A DNA stretch of 8,046 nt from Gammaproteobacteria bacterium (lineage in GTDB: Bacteria > Pseudomonadota > Gammaproteobacteria > GCA-001735895): the NCBI GenBank assembly GCA_021767985.1, contig JAASSH010000079.1, positions 1-8,046 on the forward strand, read 5' to 3'. The translations under genes and the position numbers were made by a program. Below are positions 1-6,739 of the stretch, in pieces. Under the pieces are notes generated by a model. That model saw only the letters and a list, made by a program, of their open reading frames with translations, was not told the DNA's origin and did not search any database. Numbering within the stretch: the stretch's first letter is position 1; every line of letters begins with the position of its first letter.

Positions 1-1
1 C

Positions 2-631
2 GAGGCGCCGACCGGCAGCGGTCACTGGCTGTCTTTCGAAGACGGGTCCGGCGACCGGCTCTGGTGCGAAGCCGGAGCGACGGCCTTTGCCAGTGGCCGG
101 GTGGCTTTCGACGGATTGCCGCCCGAAACGCGGCAACTATGCCTGCGAACCCGCGTGCACTACGCCAGCCGTCCGTTTGAAGCGAGCTATGCGCTGGGAA
201 ACAGCGCCAACGGCCTGCGCGTGGTCGATTCCGCGGCGGAACGGCGTTACTCGGCGGGGGAAGATACGCCTGGCGCCGCCATCGACGACCCGCTGGCCCA
301 GGTCTACCCGCTGGTCTGGACCTGCCCGGTCACGCAGCGGCAGGCCCTGATGCCGCAGCCGCGTTGCATGCATGCGCTCGAGCAGATGACGCCAACAGAC
401 AATCGCTTTCTCGGCGTTATCGAATCGAGGCTTAAAGTGGAGCAATGGATGCGGCCCGCGATCGAGCCGGAACAGGTCTACGTACACGCCTGGCGACCCG
501 GCGACCTGGCGCTGTGGCATAACCGCTCGGTTTGGCATTCGGCAACCGGCAAGCTATCGCGGGACGATCGCAGGGTCATGCATCTGACCGCGTTCAACGG
601 GGACGAACCACCGCGTTGCGTGGTGCAGTAA
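2..631 (+). CDS. TauD/TfdA-like Fe(II)/2-oxoglutarate dioxygenase, C-terminal part (5' end outside window)
   Basis: The reading frame is open from the first complete codon (base 2) to TAA at 629-631, giving 209 residues with no start, so the gene begins to the left. Members of this family are cytoplasmic non-haem iron enzymes that use 2-oxoglutarate and O2 to hydroxylate or cleave small molecules. Visible landmarks are a GATAF segment (around bases 86-100), which matches the GGxT region that follows the HxD iron motif, and WRPGDLALWHNRSVWHSAT near the end. In the latter, the second His (bases 536-538) fits the distal iron ligand. The RR of DDRRVMHLTAF (bases 569-574) fits the 2-oxoglutarate carboxylate-binding Arg. 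The HxD pair itself must lie just off the left edge, so catalytic competence cannot be judged. GTG at 101 is in frame but internal to the fold and unlikely to be the start. The substrate is unknown; gamma-butyrobetaine/taurine-type or other TauD members are all possible. Confidence 0.82.
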   Translation, partial: EAPTGSGHWLSFEDGSGDRLWCEAGATAFASGRVAFDGLPPETRQLCLRTRVHYASRPFEASYALGNSANGLRVVDSAAERRYSAGEDTPGAAIDDPLAQVYPLVWTCPVTQRQALMPQPRCMHALEQMTPTDNRFLGVIESRLKVEQWMRPAIEPEQVYVHAWRPGDLALWHNRSVWHSATGKLSRDDRRVMHLTAFNGDEPPRCVVQ

Positions 632-640
632 GCAGGCCCG

Positions 641-3600
641 TCAAAGGTCTCGATTGGGTGCCTGCGGGCCGGGCGCGGCAGACTGCAAACCGGAACTTCG
701 CAGGTCGATATCGGCGGCCTGCGCCGGGGCGCGACGCGTCCACGACAACACCATGATCGTCGCCGCCGGCAGGAAACTAAGCGTCACGATGGCGGCTCCG
801 GCCAGCCCGAACAGGACGATGGCGCCGACACCGCGGTAGAGCTCGGTGCCTTCGCCGGGAATAAACACCAGCGGTGCCAGGCCAAAAATCGTCGTAATTG
901 CCGACATCGCGATCGGCCGCAGGCGTGACTCCACCGCCTCCTGCACCGCTTCGACCGCGCTCATCCCGATGCTGCGGTAATTGTCAGCCGCGCGGTGGAC
1001 GATCAGGATCGGATTGTTGACCACCGTGCCCATCAGGATCAGGAAGCCGAGCATCGAGATCATATCGAAGGGCTGGTGTATCGCGCCGAGACCAATCAGC
1101 GGCAGCGAGCCGCCGACGACGTTCATCAGCGCCAGCCCGGCAATGCCGCCGGCAACCCCGAGCGGTATCGTCGTCATGATCAGCAGCGGGAATCCCCAGT
1201 GGGTAAAAATAGCCACCATAACGAGATAAACCAGGATCAATGCCACCAGGTAGTTGCCGGTTAGCGATTTCTGTGTCGCCTCGAGCTGATCGCTGGCCCC
1301 GGAAATATCGACGCTGACGTTGGCCGGAATCGCGCCGCTGCTGCGCAGATAGCCGAGCACATCCTCGCGCACGATGCCGACCCCGGTTTCGAGCGCGACG
1401 GTTTCGGGTGGAATAATGCTCAGCGTCACGGTGCGGCGGCCGTCGATGCGGCGTACGGTGCTGGTGTCGACCGTCTCGACCACGTTGGCGATGCTGGATA
1501 ACGGCACCACGCCTCCACGCGTATAAACCGGCATATCGGTCAGCCCCTGGGGCGAGGCGTCGGGACCGGTGCCGCTGTAGAGATACATATCGATCTTGTC
1601 GTCGGCCAGAAAGAATTCGTCGACGAAGGCGCCGTTGGTCAGCGCGGCCACGGTAAACCCGATATCGGCCGTGTTCATGCCGAATTCGGCGGCACGCTCC
1701 CAGTCGGGCCGAATTTCGATCAGCGGTTGCGACAGCGACAGCGTCGCCGGGTTGGCGCGGATACGCGGCTTGTCGAAGACCTCCCGGGTGCGGTTGTAGG
1801 CCGCGGTCGCGGCAGCGTAAATCGGCTCGAGTTCGGGCCCGGAAATGTCCAGGTTGATACTGCGCGTACCGCCGTTGTTGCTGGTGATGATCGAGCCGCG
1901 CGTGGTGAAGGAGCGCATACCGGCGTACTCGCTGTACTTGGCGTCGACGGCGTCCATCAACGCGTCGACCTGCGATTTGTCCTTGGGTTCGGAAATCAGG
2001 AACAGGCCGCTGGCGCGAATCGAAATGATCAGGTAGTCGAGCGCCGGCACCGCGGTTTCACCGCGCTCGAACTCTCCGGGCTCGTCCTCGAGGTAGGGCA
2101 GGAAATGCTCCTGCACCTCGTAACCGATCTCGCGCATGGTTGGCAGGTTGTAGCCCGGTGGCGCGTTCATGCGACCGAATATCTTGGGCTCCTCGCCGGG
2201 TGGCAGATATTCCGCCGGCGGGGTCAGGCCGAGAATGATCGCAACGCTAAGACCAGCGGTTACCAGCATCACCAGGGCGCGCCGCAGCGAGGTGTCGACC
2301 AGCCAGTTGATGCCGGCCAGCAGTCCGCGCATCGACCCTGCCGCTGCGCCGGATTTCACAGCGCCGCTACCTGGATCGTCGCGCAGCGCGAAGTTCGCCG
2401 ACGCCGTGGGCACTACCGTGATCGCGACCAGCATCGACACCAGGATAGTCGCCGAAACCCCGACGGCGATGTCGCCGTAAAGCTGCCCGGCCTCTTCCTC
2501 GATGAATATAATCGGGATGAACACCAGCACCGTGGTCAGCGTCGACGCCAGCACCGCCGGCCATACCCGCCGCACGCCGGTTATCGCGGCCTGCAGACGC
2601 TTCAGTCCCTTACGCCGCTCCCACTCGATGCTTTCGAGCACGACGATCGTGTTGTCGAGAGTCATACCGATCGAAAAGGCAACACCGGCGAGCGAAATGA
2701 CGTTAATCGTGCGCCCGGCCAGCAGCAGGCCGAGAAACGCGGCAATGGTGCAGATCGGAATCCCGATGACGCCGACCAGCGTCATTCGCCCCGAACGCAG
2801 GAACAGGAACATGACCAATGTCGCCAGCATCGCGCCCAGCGCGAGGTTGCGCCACACGGTGGCAATCGATTGCTCGACATAAACGGTATCGGTCGCGTTG
2901 AGGCGTAATTCCATGCCGGCGTTCGACAGCAACTCCGAATTGATACGCTCAACTTCCCTGAACATCGCGTCCTTGATTTCGACAACGTTGGAACCAAGCT
3001 CGCGATTGACCGCGAGAAACAGCACCGGTTTACCGTTGACGAAGGCCTCGCGCGCGACCTCGAAATGATCCAGGCGAACGCGCGCCACATCGCCGAGACG
3101 GATTACCAGGTCGCCTCGGCGGGCCAGGATCAATTCGACGAGCGACTCGATGTCGTCGAAGCGGCCAATGGTGCGCAACAGGTAGCTGCGCTTGCCCGCC
3201 TCGAGCTTGCCGCCGGTGACATCCCGGTTACGTTCGCGCAGCGCCGTGCGTACGTCGGCCACGGTTAGCCCGCGCTCGGCCAGCGCTTCCGGCTCGAGCA
3301 GGATTTGCACCTGGCGATCGGCGCCGCCCCAGACCTCGACGCTCGAAACGCCCTCGACGGTTTCCATCCGCGTGCGCACGTTGTCGGAAACGAAGTCGCG
3401 CATCATATCCATGTCGAGCCCGCGCGGATTACCATCGAGCGGCGCCACGCGAAAATACATGAAAGAGTTGCTCGAGAACGACTCGGCGAAGATGCGCGGC
3501 TGCTTTACCGTGGCGGGGTAAGACGGCACCTGCGACAGCGCGTTGTTGACCCGGATCAGGGTTTCATTGATATCGACGCCGGCCGGGAACTCGAGCTCGA

Positions 3601-3865
3601 CGCGAGCCCGCCCGGAGGACGCGGTTGCCTCGATGCGCTGCAGGCTGGGTATGCTGCGCAGGTATTCTTCCTGCTCGATCAGAATTTCTTTTTCGATATC
3701 CTGCGGCGTGGCGCCCGGCCAGGCGGTTCGCACCTGCACCGTGCGTACGTCGAGATCGGGAATCATCTGCACCGGAACGCGGAAGGTCGCGACGATGCCG
3801 AGCACGACAACGACCCCGACGATTACCGTCATCAGCGTGCCGCGATTGATGATTTTTTCGAACAT
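641..3865 (-). CDS. RND-family efflux permease (AcrB/HAE1-like), inner-membrane pump
   Basis: This 1074-residue protein has the usual length and layout of an RND pump: TM1 at about 10-28, a first periplasmic porter loop at about 30-335, TM2-TM6 at about 338-490, TM7 at about 530-547, a second periplasmic loop at about 550-865, and TM8-TM12 at about 870-1042. A hydrophilic tail follows. Family signatures are visible: VPVQMIPD near the N-terminus, the TM4 segment GMTLDNTIVVLESIE (400-414), and SRLRPIAMSAI (980-990) before TM11. The pump should export hydrophobic compounds using the proton gradient; its substrate cannot be read from sequence. D404 matches the first TM4 Asp of AcrB (D407). The second is Asn (N405), and the TM10 Lys (K940 in AcrB) is also Asn (N950). 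The ATG at 3863-3865 is supported by GGAAG five bases upstream and by the start of TM1. It is the second gene of an operon with the adaptor, 21 bp after its stop. Confidence 0.95.
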   Translation of the reverse strand: MFEKIINRGTLMTVIVGVVVVLGIVATFRVPVQMIPDLDVRTVQVRTAWPGATPQDIEKEILIEQEEYLRSIPSLQRIEATASSGRARVELEFPAGVDINETLIRVNNALSQVPSYPATVKQPRIFAESFSSNSFMYFRVAPLDGNPRGLDMDMMRDFVSDNVRTRMETVEGVSSVEVWGGADRQVQILLEPEALAERGLTVADVRTALRERNRDVTGGKLEAGKRSYLLRTIGRFDDIESLVELILARRGDLVIRLGDVARVRLDHFEVAREAFVNGKPVLFLAVNRELGSNVVEIKDAMFREVERINSELLSNAGMELRLNATDTVYVEQSIATVWRNLALGAMLATLVMFLFLRSGRMTLVGVIGIPICTIAAFLGLLLAGRTINVISLAGVAFSIGMTLDNTIVVLESIEWERRKGLKRLQAAITGVRRVWPAVLASTLTTVLVFIPIIFIEEEAGQLYGDIAVGVSATILVSMLVAITVVPTASANFALRDDPGSGAVKSGAAAGSMRGLLAGINWLVDTSLRRALVMLVTAGLSVAIILGLTPPAEYLPPGEEPKIFGRMNAPPGYNLPTMREIGYEVQEHFLPYLEDEPGEFERGETAVPALDYLIISIRASGLFLISEPKDKSQVDALMDAVDAKYSEYAGMRSFTTRGSIITSNNGGTRSINLDISGPELEPIYAAATAAYNRTREVFDKPRIRANPATLSLSQPLIEIRPDWERAAEFGMNTADIGFTVAALTNGAFVDEFFLADDKIDMYLYSGTGPDASPQGLTDMPVYTRGGVVPLSSIANVVETVDTSTVRRIDGRRTVTLSIIPPETVALETGVGIVREDVLGYLRSSGAIPANVSVDISGASDQLEATQKSLTGNYLVALILVYLVMVAIFTHWGFPLLIMTTIPLGVAGGIAGLALMNVVGGSLPLIGLGAIHQPFDMISMLGFLILMGTVVNNPILIVHRAADNYRSIGMSAVEAVQEAVESRLRPIAMSAITTIFGLAPLVFIPGEGTELYRGVGAIVLFGLAGAAIVTLSFLPAATIMVLSWTRRAPAQAADIDLRSSGLQSAAPGPQAPNRDL

Positions 3866-3870
3866 ATGCG

Positions 3871-3875
3871 CTTCC
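3871..3875 (-). promoter_or_regulatory. Shine-Dalgarno site of the RND permease gene
   Basis: Read on the minus strand, GGAAG lies five bases before the ATG at 3865, inside the 21-bp gap after the adaptor stop codon. It fixes the permease start and supports co-translation of the two genes from one transcript. Confidence 0.6.
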
Positions 3876-3886
3876 GGCCCGGTCGC

Positions 3887-4972
3887 TTAGCCGCTGACCC
3901 GGACCTGCTGGCCCTGCTGCAGCGACTCGTTACCGCGAATAACCACGCGTTCGCCCACGGCGAGCCCTTCGACAATCTCCACGCTGTCGTCGAAATTCAG
4001 CCCGGTTGTTACCACGCGCTCCTCGACCGCGTAACGATCATCGTCCACCGCGGCCACCCATACCACGGTGCGACCGTCCGGGTAACGAATGATCGCGTCG
4101 CGCGGCACGACCTCGGCCTGGCGATCGGTGCCGATGCGCAGTACAGCGCGCACCGACATGCCTGGCGTCAGCTTGCCGGCGGAATTATCAACCTCTGCCC
4201 GGACCAGGAAAGTGCGCGCATCCGGGTCGCTTACCGGCACCACCTGCGAAACCCGGGTCGCCAGCGTTTGCCCGCGCAGGGCGTCGAGCTTCAGGGTTAC
4301 CGCTGTATCCGCGGTAACGCGCTGGAAGTATTGCTGCGGCACCTGCAGATCGAGCTGCAGACGATCGATCGCCACCAGCAACAATACGTTCGACGCGGTA
4401 TCGACGCGCTCGCCGAGGTCTGCGTCGCGGGCGGCGATCACGCCACTAAACGGGGCCTTCTGCGTATATCGCTCGAGCGTCGCCGCGGCGAATGCGCGCT
4501 CGGCGCGACGGCGTTCGAGAACAGCCGTGTTGCGCGTTACCAGCGCTTCCAGGCTGAGTGCCTCGCTCTCGGGGAAGGTATTCTCGGCGACCAGTTCCCT
4601 GGCCTCGACCACGCGCCGCTTGGCGTCCACCAGGGCGGCCTCGGCCTCGTGTTCGGCAGCGATGGCCTGCGCCAGTTCGAGTCGCGCCAGTTCGTCATCC
4701 AGCCGGAACAGCACCTGCCCGGCCTCGACGCGGTCACCCGCATCGACCTCCAGACTGACCAGCCGCCCCTCGACATCAGGGGATAATCGTGCCCGTAAGG
4801 GCGATGTCAGCGAGCCGGTCAGGCGCAGGGTCTCGACGATATCCCTGCGCTCAACCACGGCGAGCTCGACCAGAGCCACCGGGGCCGCGGCAAGCTCCAC
4901 GGCAAACATCAGCGCTAACGACGCGGTCAGCACTGCCCACCGACAGCAGGCTATGGATAGATTTGCGTTCAT
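3887..4972 (-). CDS. RND efflux periplasmic adaptor (membrane fusion protein, HlyD/AcrA-like)
   Basis: The 361-residue product is the periplasmic link between the RND pump and an outer-membrane channel. Residues 1-30 form a Sec signal peptide with likely cleavage after LAAA (27-30); there is no lipobox at the cleavage site, so it is probably not a lipoprotein. Then come the first lipoyl half-motif (about 65-96, VEGRLVSLEVDAGDRVEAGQ), an alpha-helical hairpin rich in Ala, Glu and Arg (about 97-170), the second lipoyl half (QKAPFSGVIAARDADLGERV, 171-190), a beta-barrel domain (about 206-282, with the typical LTPGMSVRAVL) and a membrane-proximal domain (about 285-356, VPRDAIIRYPDGRTVVWV, then GLAVGERVVIRG). 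The length is normal for the family. The ATG at 4970-4972 is followed directly by the signal peptide; only a weak GAG-type ribosome site precedes it. It is the first gene of the efflux operon. No TolC-like gene is adjacent. Confidence 0.94.
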   Translation of the reverse strand: MNANLSIACCRWAVLTASLALMFAVELAAAPVALVELAVVERRDIVETLRLTGSLTSPLRARLSPDVEGRLVSLEVDAGDRVEAGQVLFRLDDELARLELAQAIAAEHEAEAALVDAKRRVVEARELVAENTFPESEALSLEALVTRNTAVLERRRAERAFAAATLERYTQKAPFSGVIAARDADLGERVDTASNVLLLVAIDRLQLDLQVPQQYFQRVTADTAVTLKLDALRGQTLATRVSQVVPVSDPDARTFLVRAEVDNSAGKLTPGMSVRAVLRIGTDRQAEVVPRDAIIRYPDGRTVVWVAAVDDDRYAVEERVVTTGLNFDDSVEIVEGLAVGERVVIRGNESLQQGQQVRVSG

Positions 4973-5009
4973 TCCGTTCTCATCTCTGGTAACTCGGGGC
5001 AGCCGGGAG

Positions 5010-5015
5010 ATTATC
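5010..5015 (-). promoter_or_regulatory. Candidate -10 element for the efflux operon
   Basis: On the minus strand this reads GATAAT, five of six matches to the sigma-70 TATAAT consensus, 37 bases upstream of the adaptor ATG in a locally AT-rich patch. No good -35 hexamer stands at 16-18 bases; that place (about 5033-5038) is occupied by one arm of an inverted repeat. Such a weak -35 would suit an activated or repressed promoter, but this is inference. Confidence 0.3.
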
Positions 5016-5032
5016 GCTCTAAAATATCACAG

Positions 5033-5057
5033 TTCGGTCGCCCGAAAGGTACTTTCG
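5033..5057. repeat. Two overlapping inverted repeats, candidate operator
   Basis: TTCGG (5033-5037), four bases, then CCGAA (5042-5046) forms one perfect inverted repeat. CGAAAG (5043-5048), three bases, then CTTTCG (5052-5057) forms a second; they share the bases CGAA. The position is just upstream of the candidate -10 GATAAT of the efflux operon, where the -35 region would be, as expected for a repressor operator. The sequence shows the symmetry. That a protein binds it is inference, and short perfect repeats can occur by chance. Confidence 0.3.
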
Positions 5058-5277
5058 ACGCTGTATCGAGGGGATAGAGCCCGCGATACGCCTGTTTTAC
5101 GGGGAATCCACTCCAGGCGGGCGGCATGGTCAAATGCCCACGCGCTTTATCTTCCGGCTATAACGGGATGATACGCTCCGGTCGGGGTGAACGGATCAGC
5201 TAACGCGTTGTTCTGGTGCGGGTCAAGCTGCTGTTAAAACTGCATCTTAATCCTGACCGAGACGTGAAAATTGCCAT

Positions 5278-5306
5278 TTGATGTACCAGGCAACGATAAA
5301 TAGTAT
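5278..5306 (+). promoter_or_regulatory. Candidate sigma-70 promoter for the rightward cluster
   Basis: TTGATG (5278-5283) and TAGTAT (5301-5306) are separated by 17 bases and match four of six consensus positions each. A second possible -10, TATAGT, overlaps at 5304-5309. The region is AT-rich compared with its surroundings and lies 37 bases before the ATG at 5344. It is a plausible start point for the three-gene rightward unit, but hexamer matches at this level are not conclusive. Confidence 0.35.
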
Positions 5307-5343
5307 AGTTATCCGGTCATATTGACTTTGACGAGAAGCCGCA

Positions 5344-5877
5344 ATGTTAAGACCCATCGCTCTTGCCGCATTGATCGCAACCGCGAGCCTGCTCCAGTTC
5401 GATACGGTACTCGCGTCGGGACAAATCCTCGCCCAGGCGGAGTCGGGGGCCGGTGACCAGAAGAAAAGCAAACTGGTTGACCTGTGGCGCCCCGGAGACC
5501 CGGGGCAGCGCATGAACATCCGCGGACGGGTAACCAGCATCGACGGCACTCCCCTCGCCGGGATTCCAATCAGTGTCCGCCAGGCGGACGGCAACGGAGA
5601 CTACAGCGAGAACTATCGGGCCGTGCTGCTGTCGGATGACAAGGGGCGTTACCAGTTCGGCTCCGTGGTTCCGGAAAACTACAGCGGGGCCCGGCATGTT
5701 CATCTCGAGGTTTATATCGACGAGTATGAGTACTACGACACCAGCATCCTGTTCGAGGGAGATCCGAACCTGGAGCAACACTACGACGACGGTCGGGCGA
5801 TATTCCTGGAAGAATCCACGGTGAACGGAGAAACCATCCTGTTCGGGCGCTTCGATATCATGCTAACCCCGAACTAA
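5344..5877 (+). CDS. Predicted secreted intradiol ring-cleavage dioxygenase-like protein
   Basis: This is a small protein of 177 residues. Residues 1-25 look like a Sec signal peptide (LRPIALAALIATASLL, then VLASG), so it probably acts in the periplasm or outside. Residues about 57-155 resemble the beta-sandwich core of intradiol dioxygenases: IRGRVTSIDGTPLAGIPISV, then QADGNGDYSENY, DDKGRYQFGSVVPENY and RHVHLEVY. By analogy with protocatechuate 3,4-dioxygenase, candidate Fe(III) ligands are Y87, Y113, H118 and H120. The Tyr-to-His loop is very short, as in small extracellular homologues with a PGWYxGRxxHIH pattern. Known intradiol enzymes open catechol-type rings; the substrate here is unknown, and a non-enzymatic role for this fold is possible. 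ATG at 5344 has a modest GAGAAG site (5333-5338) upstream. The gene heads a unit with the DUF4159 gene 36 bp downstream. Confidence 0.72.
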   Translation: MLRPIALAALIATASLLQFDTVLASGQILAQAESGAGDQKKSKLVDLWRPGDPGQRMNIRGRVTSIDGTPLAGIPISVRQADGNGDYSENYRAVLLSDDKGRYQFGSVVPENYSGARHVHLEVYIDEYEYYDTSILFEGDPNLEQHYDDGRAIFLEESTVNGETILFGRFDIMLTPN

Positions 5878-5913
5878 ACCCGCGTTATTCCGCCGGCAAT
5901 CGATAGCACCAGA

Positions 5914-6717
5914 ATGAAACACGGACCGACACTGCTCCTTTTTCTTGCGGCCTGCATCATTCCGGCGCTGACGGCGGCCGAATCCGATCAGGCTGGCGCT
6001 ACAGACGAATCCTCCCCCAGGGCGCTGGCCCGCATTCCCGGCAACTCGCACGAGTTTTACTTTACCCGGGGCATTTATAGCGGGGAGTTCGACGATTACG
6101 ACGAGGGCGGCCGCTGGGCGATCGACTATCCCAAGGCGGACCACCAGTTCCTGATAGCCCTCAAACGCCTCAGCATCATCGACGCTTACGAATCGGACAA
6201 CGCGATTGAATTAACCGACCCGAGACTGCGGCGCTTCCCGCTGTTATACGCGGTCGAGGTAGGCTCGATGTCGCTTACCGAAAAGGAAGTGCTGGCGCTC
6301 AGAAACTACCTGCTGGCCGGCGGCTTCCTGGTGATCGACGATTTCTGGGGGAGCTGGGCCTGGGAGCAGTTTGTGACCCAGATGCAGCGGGTGTTCCCGG
6401 ACCGCGCTGTCGTCGAAATACCGCCGGATCATCCGGTATTCAACGCGTTTTACAATATCGACCAGATCATTCAGGTGCCGAATGTACGCCAGGGGTGGGG
6501 GGCGCCCAGCGGCGGCCCCACCCACGAGTACGATGGCTTCTTGCCCCACGTGCTCGGCATCTTCGACGATGACGGGCGATTGATGGTGTTGATCAACTGG
6601 AATACCGACCTGGGAGACGCCTGGGAATGGGCGGATGACTCGGCTTATCCACTCAAGTTTTCGACCTATGCCTTCGAAATCGGGATCAATTTCGTGATTT
6701 ACGCGATGACCCACTAG
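5914..6717 (+). CDS. DUF4159 domain-containing exported protein
   Basis: The 267-residue protein begins with an export signal (MKHGPTLLLFLAACIIPALTAAES). Cleavage after TAA (20-22) is likeliest. LAAC at 11-14 resembles a lipobox, so a lipoprotein cannot be excluded. Residues about 46-266 carry DUF4159 hallmarks: EFYFTRGIYSG (47-57), WAIDYPKADHQF (68-79), LRNYLLAGGFLVIDDFWGSWAW (129-150), RVFPDR (159-164), HPVF (173-176), NWNTDLGDAWEWADD (228-242) and a closing GINFVIYAMTH. DUF4159 is thought to adopt a class I glutamine-amidotransferase-like fold. The elbow-like segment here (GGFLVIDDFWG) has no cysteine, so amidotransferase chemistry is not expected. Its biochemical role is unknown. It follows the dioxygenase-like gene by 36 bp and precedes the VWA gene by 22 bp, consistent with one operon. 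No strong ribosome site precedes the ATG. Confidence 0.9.
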   Translation: MKHGPTLLLFLAACIIPALTAAESDQAGATDESSPRALARIPGNSHEFYFTRGIYSGEFDDYDEGGRWAIDYPKADHQFLIALKRLSIIDAYESDNAIELTDPRLRRFPLLYAVEVGSMSLTEKEVLALRNYLLAGGFLVIDDFWGSWAWEQFVTQMQRVFPDRAVVEIPPDHPVFNAFYNIDQIIQVPNVRQGWGAPSGGPTHEYDGFLPHVLGIFDDDGRLMVLINWNTDLGDAWEWADDSAYPLKFSTYAFEIGINFVIYAMTH

Positions 6718-6739
6718 CGCCGCCCGATCGATCCAGCCC

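Larger units (their letters stand above)
4973..5343. other. Divergent intergenic region between efflux operon and dioxygenase/DUF4159 cluster
   Basis: This 371-bp stretch separates divergently transcribed operons. I find no convincing protein gene, tRNA or structured RNA in it. It is locally more AT-rich near 5010-5030 and 5240-5320, where candidate promoters lie, and it contains two overlapping inverted repeats at 5033-5057. The middle (about 5060-5240) shows nothing I can name. No regulator gene lies here, although RND operons often have a divergent one. Confidence 0.6.

Noticed and set aside
632..670. Possible hairpin between the convergent genes (GGCCCG 635-640 with CGGGCC 665-670, or GCAGGC 632-637 with GCCTGC 660-665)
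   Set aside because: The stems are only six bases with loops over 20 bases, there is no following T-run on either strand, and most of it lies inside the permease coding end. It is too weak to call a terminator.
1727..2908. Long open frame on the + strand (393 codons) opposite the RND permease
   Set aside because: It is antisense to a strongly supported pump gene, is rich in Arg, Gln, His and Asp without any recognisable domain, and is explained by high GC with few stop codons.
3305..4786. Open frame of 493 codons on the + strand spanning the permease/adaptor junction
   Set aside because: It lies antisense to two well-supported genes and their junction, and its translation shows no family resemblance; it is a codon-bias shadow.
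5115..5135. Short GGCAT/ATGCC inverted repeat in the intergenic region
   Set aside because: A five-base stem with no context of promoter or terminator is expected by chance in a region of this size.
4089..5171. Ser/Arg/Thr-rich open frame on the + strand over the adaptor gene and into the intergenic region
   Set aside because: The low-complexity composition is what the complement of a GC-rich gene gives. There is no ribosome site or domain, and the part in the intergenic region has no independent support.
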